Assembly (NCBI GenBank): GCA_004026145.2
Contig: CP034986.1
Location: 19,107,906 to 19,171,905 of the forward strand
Length of the DNA: 64,000 nucleotides
Direction of reading: 5' to 3'
From: Takifugu bimaculatus
Taxonomy: Eukaryota; Chordata; Actinopteri; Tetraodontiformes; Tetraodontidae
Part shown: positions 29,643-41,600 of the stretch, piece after piece
Layout: each line of letters opens with the position of its first letter
Numbering within the stretch: position 1 is the first letter of the stretch
Position numbers and translations under genes: made by a program
Notes under the pieces: generated by a model
The model's database searches: none
What the model saw: the letters and a program-made list of their open reading frames with translations, nothing else
Told to the model about the DNA's origin: nothing

Positions 29643-32600
29643 ATTTAGAGGAAGACAGGTGTGCTCCCCTGCTGTAGCCAGCAGCCATTAACCAGTGCCG
29701 ATTGTCACAAACTCACCACAGATTTCTCAAGAAATTTGAATCACTTGGATTGGACTAGTTGTTAGTTTCGTGGTGAACTAAAATATTTGAATCCTAAATA
29801 ATTTCCTTTTCAATTCAACCAAACCTGACGCACGGTCAGCATTCAATTACAATCAAAAATCAAAAAAGCAAGCAGGAAATCCAAAGACAAACAAAAAAAG
29901 CAGGGTTTTTAAATCCCTTTGGCTGACTTATTCCAGAAAACATGACGCTGTAAACGTTTAATGTGCTTCAAAGCAGCTTTTCTTATCTTTGGGGTATTAT
30001 CATATACGTTGAGTTCAGTCTCTCTTGGAAAACTACATAAAGCAGATTTAGCTATTAATGTTTTTTCCCCTAATATCTATAACGTGTATTTTATTCTAAC
30101 GAATGTGTCTACCTGTGATAAATAAAGATGATTTAAGTCCACAAAGGCCTCGTCTGGAGACTATGATTAATATCCTCCTGGAGATTAACTGCACCACAGA
30201 CACTAATACCACTGAGTCACACAGAGTTTTACCTTCCATGATTGTATTTCACCCAAATTTTGGAATATTTTGGGCTGAACCGAGATTGTTCTGAGAGTAG
30301 AAGAAGCTGCAGGAGGAGAGAGACAGAAGGTAGGAACAAAAGTGCGACCCGGGAGCTGGAATCCATAGATGCCTCAGAAGACAGAATGTGAGCACAACCA
30401 AACGGAAACATAAAAACAGTGATATGGAATCTGGAATGGAGTAAAAGGAGCAGCCAGGGAACTGGAGTGAGAACAAACCCGTCTGCCATATGAAAGTGGG
30501 GATGGGAGATTCCACGCGAGCAAAGCAACCATCCTGCTGCGCTGGCCAGTGTGGGGGCCGGCTAATTAGCAAATGTGTGCCGCTGACGGCTGGTCTGGTG
30601 ACTTCTTGCTGTGGCCAGCTGATCTCAACACAAGGCGTTATGGGGTTAAAAACAAATGACAGGCCTGGTGGACTGTGGGGAATGGAGAGGCAGACAGGAA
30701 GCCAACAGAATTCCAAACTTCAAACATTGGGCAAACAAAGAGGTCCCCTCAAAACAGGAGGGAAATGCACCAATTTATAGTAAATCAGCCATCTTAATCA
30801 TGTGTGCCATTGGCTAATTTGTGCCATCTCTGCGGGGTGTCAGATTTCCCTGCATGTGGCCACTGTGGCTCAGGTGCAAGAGAGGTTGCTCTGATGATAC
30901 ATTACTTTTGGTTAGATCCTCTGCCCGTGTGATCTACTAGTCACTGCATCCTTGAAGTCACCAAACCCAAAATTGTCCCTAATTTTAGTCTTTATTGGGT
31001 GGAGACAGATGCAGTTACTTATTTCTGCTGAAGTTCAGGTACAAACTGTGAAGTTGTGTGCTATATACATACATTTGTGGTTTTATTATATTTGCCGTTT
31101 TTATAATTAGAATTTTAAGATGATGTTTCAGCTTTGAGCTTCCACTCCCCTGTCAGCCAACGAGGTGGGACTGTCATACCTGAAGTCAACCGTGTGTCAC
31201 TGCACAATCGTGCTTTTGGCAGACACCAATAACAACCCTGAAACATGCAATAATACCTCATACAAATGAGAAAGGATTTTAATTGCTCCAAACCCGCAAA
31301 ATATTTGAGGCTTTAAAGTCATTGTAGACAGAAAATGGAGCCTCCACTAATGGTGCATCACCTTGAAAACAAAACAAACTTCTCCGAGAGTTTTCCTTGG
31401 ACAGTGCGGCCTGACATCTAAATATCAGCCATCTGAATTATTTCCTATTTGCACAACCAAAACACAAAGTGAAGTTCAGGAACTAATATAATGGGACTTT
31501 TCTGTAAATTGTCTTGCCCATGCAGGTCCTCTATATTTAGTCTATAGGGGAAAAAATGGCCCAGCAAGGACAGAAAAGTCACCATTAATGGGAGAAGCAG
31601 GAACTCTTTTAAAGGACTTTGTTGAGATTTAACATATTTCTGCAATTAGTCAAGCACACTGTGGCAAGTATGTTAGATTTGGACTTTTTTGATCGCGGCT
31701 CATAAACTCGTACTCTTGCCTGAACCTACAAACGCAGGATCACGATTCTGATGTGTCGCTTACCTGTCAAAGCTTTCAAGCTCAGCTCCAGCTTCCCTTG
31801 CTTTGCACACGCTCATATTTTGCTACAGCCCTCCTGCCACCCTTTCTGCTCAGTGTTTCTTACTCCTCTTTCATCTCATTTCACCATTCCATGCTCTGAG
31901 TACAAAGAGTGCCTGTTGGCTAATAAAATTTGACAAGCATAGCTAACCTTTTTTCTCCACAGGTCAGCCTCTAGCACAGCTCTAATCAATTGTGACGCCC
32001 ATCACGGCACACGCCTGCCATTGAAGGTGTAATGAAAATGTCCAACAGGAAATTAGGGAGACGGGGACACGAGGGAGGGCTATTAGCATATCTCAGTTGG
32101 AAAAGTATGCAAACAAATGCAGGCATGTACGCTTCATATGTAAAAGCATTTGGATTAAGATACATTAGTGGTAAAAACCAGTGAAAAGGGATCAAAGATA
32201 TGTGGTAAAGCTAAGTGGATATTCCATCTGTTTCTCATTATTATTCACAATGAAATGACTGGTAAAAAGTTGGCTCAATTGGAATTAAACCTGTGATTTT
32301 TGTGCAACCAGACAGCATTGTTGCTAGGTTACACTGGGCTCACTTGTAGAAATATCACACGTGGGTGGCAACCTTTGAACCAATGTGTAAATGTGCGCGT
32401 GTGGGTTTAAATGGAAAACACAAAAACCTCACGCATAGCTGCATGTGTTTTAACAGATGTCCTGACTCTAGGACGGAGCAGGCCAGGCCAAAGCGCAGGT
32501 GGTGAGCGCAAATGGAAACAACCAGCAACGACAGAGGGAGGAAGCCTTGGATCAAGCAACGCCTATTGTCACTTCTGAACGTGGGACGGTATCCTAACAT

Positions 32601-35600
32601 TCAGAATAAATATTCAAGGCTACACTGTGACACATCAGACAGACATCGGGTAGTTGTTTGATGCCTGGTTCAAACAGGCCCAGACTGAGGGTACAAAACA
32701 AAACCGCTGCATTGCTGCTGCAGCCAAAGTCCCTGAAACTGCTGGGAAAAGCTGTGTGACATTGACGTACCTGCCAACATCACATGGGTTCAATTTGAGG
32801 GTTATTTTTTCCCTGCTGCACGAGCAACGCCGGTATACCGACAGGAATAAGACACAAGCTGCCAAATCAATCTCAGACATCACTGAAGCTCTGTGAGCGT
32901 TAGCTTATATGAAGCAAGCAGCTATATATGCTAGAATACTCTCACATTTCAAAGGTTGCATTCAGACTACTAATAAGGGCCACTAGAAACTCAATATGAA
33001 ACATTATTTTTTAATTTAGAATGTTTTATTGTAAATATCCCAATGAAAAACTCAATCTGAAGGGTATCATTTGAAACTGAATTTTTTTCGTTTGGAACTA
33101 TATTTTCACAATCAGCTCTGACAAATTGAAATTCAATCTACTGTGACAGAAATTTGGTAGCTGAGGAAGAGCATTTGGTCAATCAGCATCTAAATCTTTA
33201 GTAATAACAAAAGTAATAATTTTAGGAGAATAAAGTCTTAATATTTTGACTCATTTTTGTTGTTAAAATGAGGGCTGTGGAGCGTTTCGTGAAGTTTAAC
33301 TTCAGTATAGGTTTCACAGCCACTCTAAAGTTTTTCAAGCTCAATGTAAGGGTTCTAAAGTCAATGAAGTGGTAGAAAAATGGTAAATAGGATTACAGGT
33401 GCTGGCGCTGAAGCCTGAGCGGGGTCGTTTCAGCTGCAACTGCATTATATACAGCGGAGTTCAAAATAATAGCAAAAAGTGAAAGAAAAAAAGGTTAAAT
33501 CCTCATAATACCTTTAAATTTACACATGACCATGCATCAGGAACACTGTATATTCCTTTCCAAATCATGAAAGGAAAAAAAATTGACAATTTCAAGTGAG
33601 CATTTATTCAGGTGGCCCACCTGTTTGGAGGCTACTCGGTTAAATGATCGGAAATCCTTCAAAATGGCAGAAAAATGTGGATGAAAACTCTCATTTGATT
33701 GGACTGACTAATATCCCAGCAGAGACTGAGCCAACGATCTGCTCTTGAGTAATGAACGGTGTAAAGTTTCAGAGTGAGTAATGTAACAACTAAACCCCTC
33801 CTTGAAGATAGGAAGAAGCCCCTCAAAAGCCCATTGTTGGAAAAAAGAAGAAGAAAAAAGACATCTACGGGACAGGTTACAATGTATCAAAAGTGGCCTA
33901 AAGAGAAATGGCCCTTTTTTTTTTCCGACTGATGAAACAAAATTGATCGTTTGGGGTCTAGAGGCCTCAGACAGTTTGTCAAATTCCCCTCAAACACTGA
34001 ATTCAAGCCACAGTACCAGTGAAGTATGGTGTCACGAGCACATCATGATCTGGGAGGGCTTCTCATGGGCCTGTTCTTCCATATCAGTCATTACGGATCA
34101 ATTCAAACACCTTAAAATACTCAAAGGAGTCGTGCTGCCTTATTCCAACCAGCAAGTAACGTCATAATGGGTGTTTCAACAAACCAGTGACCCCAGAAAC
34201 ACCAGCAATCGAGCAGCATCTGCTGTCCAAACCGACAGGATTAATGTCATGAGTTAACAGAACAAAATAACAAAAACGCTGTTTCTGAGATATTTATGCA
34301 ACACAGACATGAAGCAGTTCTCACAACCAGAGGTGATACAACTAAAATTAGCTCAGGGGATTCCAGAAAAGCCATTTTATATAGTTTAGAGTCATTATTT
34401 CAGTTGGTAATGAAAAACAGCCTGCTATTATTTTGAGGGAAGTTTGCAGGTTTTCATACATCAATTTTAAAACTCTTAAAAATATTTTAGGTTTTATTCA
34501 CTGCTATTGTTTTGAGCACGACTGTAACTTTCTCGGCCGGTTCGGAACGCTGGTGCTGGATCACAGCAGATCCACTGAGCTTGAGTTCAAGCCCCGTCTC
34601 CCTGCTCCTCTCACGCGTCCCACGCTACAAAGAGCCATTATTTACACCAGAGACACGTTTCACAGTGTGAGTAACCAAAGTTCTTCTCTTCCAAACCCTT
34701 AAATCATGAGAGACGTTCCCCGTGTGTTGGCTGCAATATTAAGGCAGATTGCTTCACTTTTCAAACAGCTGCGAGAGGGCGCATTTCACAGCGGGGGGGC
34801 ATTCTACATCAGCACCACGGTGGTATCGGCTGGTAATTACGGCGCTGTCGTCGTCTCTGTTGCCGATAGCAATGCCAAGCAACGCTGCAGAGCTTGAGAT
34901 GGTGCCGACTGGCCGAAGAGGCGTCCTGTGTGTCCACGCTCGACTGCTCTTCCTCAACCAGATGACCTGAACTCATGCGCAGAAGAGCGATAACAATGGC
35001 GTCCATGTGCCAGCAGGTGCTGAGAGGGGCGAGAATCAACAAAGTGCCAAATAGATTTGGTCTCTTAGCTGTGCTATGGGTGTGAATTCAGTATTGTAGC
35101 TGTCCTCTCTTGGAGACGGGGTGTCTCCCGCTGGGGGACAACTGTGAAAAATGCCACTGTGGAGCAGAGGTCGGCAACCAGCCGCACGCAGCTCTTCAGC
35201 CTCCAATAAATAAGGTTATTTCTTACTTTATTTTAATCTATCTACATATATATATTGTTTGTTGTTATTTTGTTATCTTGGAGATTGAGTTGATACCATC
35301 TCATTTTTAAAAAGTTTCTTACTTATAATTTGTCATCTAAAATACACGTCACATCACCTTTACCTGCTGGCAGCTTTGGAGTGTGTGACCCCTGCAATAG
35401 CCATGAGAACAAGCCCTAAAGAGAGACGTCTGGGAAGAAAATGGAGTTTTATTCAGCGTGGACGTCTTCATTTGCCTTCACCCCCAACGACGCTGGCTCA
35501 CCTGTGTGCTCGACATGTGGCGAGAAATTATTGAACAGCAAAAAGTCTATTTTAAAGGTATTTTTAAGAAGTGCAAAGAAAAGCTGAAGAGAGCAAACTA

Positions 35601-38600
35601 CCTTTCCAGAGGTGGATCAGCCCTCCGCAGCCCTACTACAGCTGCCAGTTTTGTGGCAGCTCAGGAGATCGTAAAGAGGGGGACGCCGTTGACAGATGGA
35701 GAAGATATAAAAGGATCGTTTATGAAAATATCAGAGTATCTCAGAGTATCGACTCCGAGAGAAATTGCTCTGGAAATCAAAGACATTCTTCTCTCCACAA
35801 AGCCCCTCGAGGACTGTGCCATTAAAATGGCAGCAAACATCAGCAGTAAGAGCAAATTGATGACTTTAATGCAGCTCAAGCAGTTCCAAATGCCTGTGAT
35901 GAGTCAAGTGATGCAAACGAGGGTGAGGAGGCAGCGCTGCTGTGCAGACATGGGGAAGATCTGACACAGAGGTCACATGGTGAGAACAAGAGCATTTAAT
36001 AAGCTATTATTGTTCTGAAAAAAACCCAAACTTTTATTTTAGATGCCGAGCTGCTTTTTTTTGTATGTTCATGTGCTTCAGTTCAGCTGAGCAAAGAGCC
36101 TGAAGAGGACAAGGGGGCAGAAGATGGGGGCAAAACACCTCTTTTGTTAATAAAAGGTTGCAGACCCCTGATCTAGAGGGATGTCAGGGGCGTAAATGAA
36201 AAAATGAGCTGAGCCACTATTGTGGGCAGTGTGAATGTAGCCTAACACTATAATCTGCATGTGCCTGTCAGAACCGGCTCCTCAGGGACCACCTCAAGGT
36301 CTAGGTGCCCTCATGTTGCCATGGTTTTTCATGACAAGCGCTGAAGGTATACGTAAAAAGATGTATATTTTCAAAATACCAATGATGTTTTAAAGCAGAC
36401 TTGGCTTAAACGTGATTGGAAACCTCTGTTTAATTCAAAACACGGTTCCCCTTCCACCTCCCCCTTTACGTCAATGCACCAGAACTGTCATTCACTTGTC
36501 CTTTTGCATAGTTTAAAGTTAAAGAGATGCCAATTCTTGGGTACAAGATTCCGCAGGTGCACTATTTCTGCTCTCTAACAACATTATTAGACATTTATTT
36601 CTTTCGGTGTCTCTGGAGGCTCCCTAACGCGCGAGTTAACAAGCCAAAGAGTGCTCATCCATCATGCTAATGCTAAATATCATCTTATACAGATTATGTC
36701 CAAGCCAGGAGAGGAAGATGGACACAGCACAGAGGAAGAGAGTCAGAAATTGAGGAAAAAGAAGAAAACAGGCTGGTAATGAAGTGGCCAGCTCAAGTGT
36801 ATGAGTGCTAAAGTGGTCCAACAGATCTGTCAGGCTGCTAGACTGTGGCTAATTACCCCCCCTCCTCTCTTGTCTGCTTCTGTGCTGCTGACTTTTCTTC
36901 TCTCTCCTTAGTTTATTCAGACCAACACTATTTTCTTGTGTTTTGGCTCCATTTTACTTCCTACTGTCTCCATACTCATTTGCTTTTTCCTCTCTCATTC
37001 CCCCGTCTGTCACATCTTACCATTTCCATCTGACTTCCCTCCCTGTCCAACTCCTCGCTCTGTATTCTGGCTCTCTCTGGATGAGTTTAGGTGTCTGGGG
37101 CTTAGTTTTTGATTTGCAAGTCAATAGTAATTTCTGTCAGCCAGTTTAAGTTGAAGGGGAGTTTTAATGTGCTCTGTATTATTTTCTATGGGAAATGACA
37201 CATTTGCATTTGAATCCCCAGTAGATCTTCCCTATTTTTTCTTTTTACACACAAAACCAGCTGTATCTTAAAATCTGGAGCAAAACTAAGTAATATGGAA
37301 GGAATGCACTCCATCTTCTGCAGGAGTCAACCATTAGCTCCCAGTTTACCATTTATGCTAACTTTACTCAAATTCAAGGACGCTCTGTCAGACAATAATG
37401 TAAGTTTAACGAATATTTCTTTGCACATTTGTACTGTAGATCAGACAACGTGCAAAATAATGCATGTTACATGTCAGACATCGCTTATATGAAGAGAAAT
37501 GGGTCTTTACGTTTGATACAATAGTAGATTTCCATTTATTGGTATAAAAATATTATTTGTTAGCGACTGTCTTCTGAAAATGAGCCTTTTCCACAGCAAA
37601 GAAAATGGAAATTGACCGTGATATGGTTACGATTTAGGATCTTCCCGAGGAAGGCGACAACCTTCGGCGTATGAACCAAGACGCTAGAGATGTTTGCCTG
37701 GTGTTTTCTTGTATGTGTTGTGGACACTCAGAAAACATGTTGAGATTGTTTCAGCGGGTGTAAAATCTATGAAACATCAGGCTTATGAAGCTGAAGTTCT
37801 CCTTCCAACAGAGCTCTGGAGAAATTCATGAAGCTTAAGCCTTTATCCACAGCAGAACTGAACACCATTTTATTCACATTAGCACCCCGATGACAACAAA
37901 CTAAAGAGATTAAGTACAGAAATGATTCATAGCATGATGATGTATGCCAGGTTGGAGAGGATTGTGTGTGTGTGTGTGTGCTTGTTTGGGTTTTTAAGCA
38001 CAGTAAAGCACACACTCATGCTCTATTCATTTTCCAGCTTGCCAGGCCATGAATGCAAATGTGTGTAAATAGCTGCTGGTCAAGCGGTGGTCTGTGACCT
38101 TGTGGGTACACACCTACACACCTAAGCGAACAGAGCAGAGTTTATGTATGACAAGCGTTCATTAAGGGGAGAGAAATCATCAACCTGTCCTTACCTGTCT
38201 GTCTGCGTTTGAGGCTGGGTCTGGTGAGCAGGTGGGGGTCTGGGCTTGTTCACCTTTGCGTAAAGACCATCCAGCTCCTCCAAGGAAGCCTGAGGCGGGA
38301 TGGACCCCGCTGCCGGGCCTCCGGGCGAGGGCGTGCGGATGACGAAGGTCTGAGGCGGCGGCGGCTGGCGGAAGGTGTTGATGCGGGCGTAGTTAGGGTC
38401 GCTGTCATCGTCTTCAAAGTCGGGGAGGGAGGCGGGGTCGGGGGTGAGGTGGCCGGAGCGGACCTCTGTGTACCGTGCACCATAGCTGTGAGACAGAGGA
38501 AGAGTGCGCATCGAGGAAAGGCTTTGATTAGCCCGGTGTTGCGTAATCTGTCAATCATGTTCTGAAGTTATTCTGAGAAGGTTCTGGCTCTTTTTGGACT

Positions 38601-41600
38601 GGACCACTCTTTAGGATTAAGCTTTTTTCTACCCACTTCTGGTACCTGTCACTGGTGCTGGGGATCTTTTCCAGCTCCTCTTCACTCAAAGCCTCCAGTT
38701 TGTTTTTAGAAGCTTTGCTCTTGTCCTCTTTTTTCTTCCCGAACCTGGATAGAAAAAGGATGAGACTGGTTTTAAATGACACCAAGGACACCGTGGAGTG
38801 AAAATCTTCATGGTGTTTAAACACCAGGTAGGTAACGCTGCCTGCTGCCAAACAGAATTACTCGCCACAGGTGAGGTTTATCTGATTTGATAGGGCACGT
38901 TAACCTTCAGTTGCAAAGCCGGCTGATGAACGCTCACCATGTACCAATACCGCTGTGCTATCTGCTTATATATGGCAGCCTGCATCAAGGGAGGGTGGCC
39001 AGAAAAAGATTTGGACGGTTTCCTGAGCGGCAGGTCTGTTTCGGGCCGAACCGTCAGAGCGCTTTTTCACCCTATTAAACATAGCCACGCTCGACTGCAG
39101 CGGCTTGTCCTCGCAGCCGCAGGTGGCAGAGTGGAACATTAGACAGGGCTCATCTAATATTTAGCATATTAAGGGGGGAGGGAGACGAGCGGCCCCTCCC
39201 AATTAGAAATGATCCGTATTTATATTGAAATGTAATTGGTGCAGATGCTTAGTCGGTCTCTTGTTTTCCTTTTTAAAGAAAGAAAGAGGAACTGAGTAAA
39301 TTAGCAAACTTGGTTGTCGGCTTGAACTCCAGCGCAGCATAGCAAGAACTTCCAATCAATTACAATGCCGGACGGGGTGAGTGGGGGCTAAGGTCTACAC
39401 TAGACTCAGTAAGGCCAGTGGTGTATAGTGTATAGCTATTTTCAAGAGCTAAAGAGAAATACATGAAAGTAAATAGTATTCTTTTCAATAGTATTCAAAA
39501 ACTTTGAAAAGGTGCTACAACATCCATCGTTGTTGCTGTTTCTATTATTACCTGACAAGGCCAGGGTCAGTAGTGGGGCTGGTTAAGAGGGAGAGGATCA
39601 TGCCAGTCATAGAAGTGTGGAGGAAAAGACCGATGAGGAGGGACAAAAGAAGTAGGAGGAGATGGACGAAAAGGAGGAGAAGGAGGAGGAAAGTGGAGCA
39701 GGAACCACCAAAAAGATGCCGCTGCAGCACGCAGGACTGGGTTGACAATAAATAGGTCTTTGCATACAACTGTATTGAAAAATATGTTGATTTTCTGTCC
39801 CTAAAAATCAACCTATGCACTCCTGGTTTTCTGTCCAATGGGAATAATCGATTGCTAATCTTTGTCATGCCTCATATTCTTCATATGTAGTATATGCACT
39901 TTAACACTGTGACTAATCTGTGTCTGTTAGGTTTAATATGTTATCTTTAATAAGTATTTGGGCTAGAGTTACTGTTCCTCTTGCTTCTGTGGTGTCTCCA
40001 TGCTGAATTTCAACTCCAGCCCACCCCTGGCCTACGTGATAAAGGGGCGACCATCGTACAGCATATGGACCATAAATATTTCAACATTTCAGCCAATAAA
40101 ACTGAATTGTTTCATTTTCCTCATCAGCTTTATCATGAAACGAGGATCGTCATTAGTCTGCAGACTAAACGCATCATCCCCCCTTTTGCTGCCATGAAGC
40201 TTTAATTATCCAGGCCTCTCCCCCTCAAACTCACCCCACTCTCCCCCCGTCTCACCCACTTCTCTTTTTCTTTGTGATCTCTTCTTCCCTTGGAGTTCCT
40301 GCTGAGCAGATTTAATGTCTGTGTTTATCTCATTAACAGCGAGGCACTTCTCATTACTGCTACAGGGGAGGCACGTGGCCTGAATGGTAACCTGCTGCTC
40401 TGGTCAGCAGCACACGGTGCAACCAGGACAGGAAGGAATCTGGAACCATCCTGCAGAAATAACTCCTTAACTCTCAACTTCTTTTACACCTGTGCGTGTT
40501 GTTAACAGCAGTGAAGTTGGTTTAATTGTCCTGCTGTGATGGAGCCACTGACTGATAAATGATCTTTTTATGCAGGTACTTTCGTATAATCTTGTTTTTG
40601 AGCCACTAAAACAGTCTAAAAGTTGAAGAAACAACTTGAATCTTATGAATGCCAACTGTGTTCCTCATCAGCTTTGCACATAGGAACAGCATCACAAACT
40701 TCATCAGCGTAAAGTCGTGCGTGAAGGTTGCCACAGACAGGGATCCAGTAGATTTCAGTTCTAAGCTCAGGAAGCTATAAAGTCAGCAGCCGCCATGCTT
40801 TTGTTCTGCTACAGAACAATACGAGTTGGATGAACTAGACCTGGAAGTGGAGATGCTTTCATTGCCATGATTTTTACAGTTTATGGGAACTCTGCTTGAC
40901 TGAGTTGTCTGTTCTAAAACCCACAGTCTACTGCACAGAGGAGACGTTAAGCTACGAGTTTTACCTCTTTATGGAACAACATATTTAATATACACGATGA
41001 AAATGTAGAGATGCTTCTGCTAAGCTAAGTTTATGAAGTCAAAACTCTGGATTTAACAGATCTATATTAAAACAGAACCTCAAATGATATATTTCAGTGT
41101 TCATTTCAAATCTGCCCATTTCTTTACAGTACAGTGAAATACGTGCACCGAAGGTGGATTAGCCAGGAGCAAACTGAGCTGGCTGGGGTTACAAATTAGG
41201 ACATGAGTGAAGTTTCCCTCCTAATTTAACCCTCTTGCTTGATAATTAAGTCATATTCTTTCATTTAAAAGGCGGCATGCTCTGCCCCTCACCTGCAGCT
41301 AGTGTCCTTTGTTGCTACAGCGTGGAACAGTTTAATAAAGGAGTTCTCAGCTATCCATAGTTCAACATACACTAAGTTATAAAAACAAAAATACTTTTAT
41401 TAAACATTTCAATATTCCCATTTTATTCCAGTCTGATATGTCCCCTGGGCCACTAAAACAGACATGAAAAGGAACCTCTGAGTATATCCTCTATGCAGAA
41501 GTGGGATCATCTGGCTATTTTTGAGTGGGTCTGAGTTCCGTCCATTGTTCTGATTAGTCCCATATATGCTCCATTGGACTGGAATCAAGGTTAAAACCTT

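Larger units (their letters stand above)
27477..38194 (-). other. pard3b intron, 10.7 kb, transposon-rich
   Basis: Runs from GTAAGG (38194) to TTGCAG (27477). It contains the inverted-repeat element copy 1 (27653-28003), a TG microsatellite (29608-29641), the Tc1 remnant (33452-34524), a GC-richer stretch (34530-35060) and the hAT element (35165-36170). The remainder is unannotated. Confidence 0.85.

Noticed and set aside
38632..38645. Alternative donor 13 nt beyond the FGKKKEDK exon
   Set aside because: Use would shift the frame into the next exon; the donor at 38645 keeps the DPNYAR frame.
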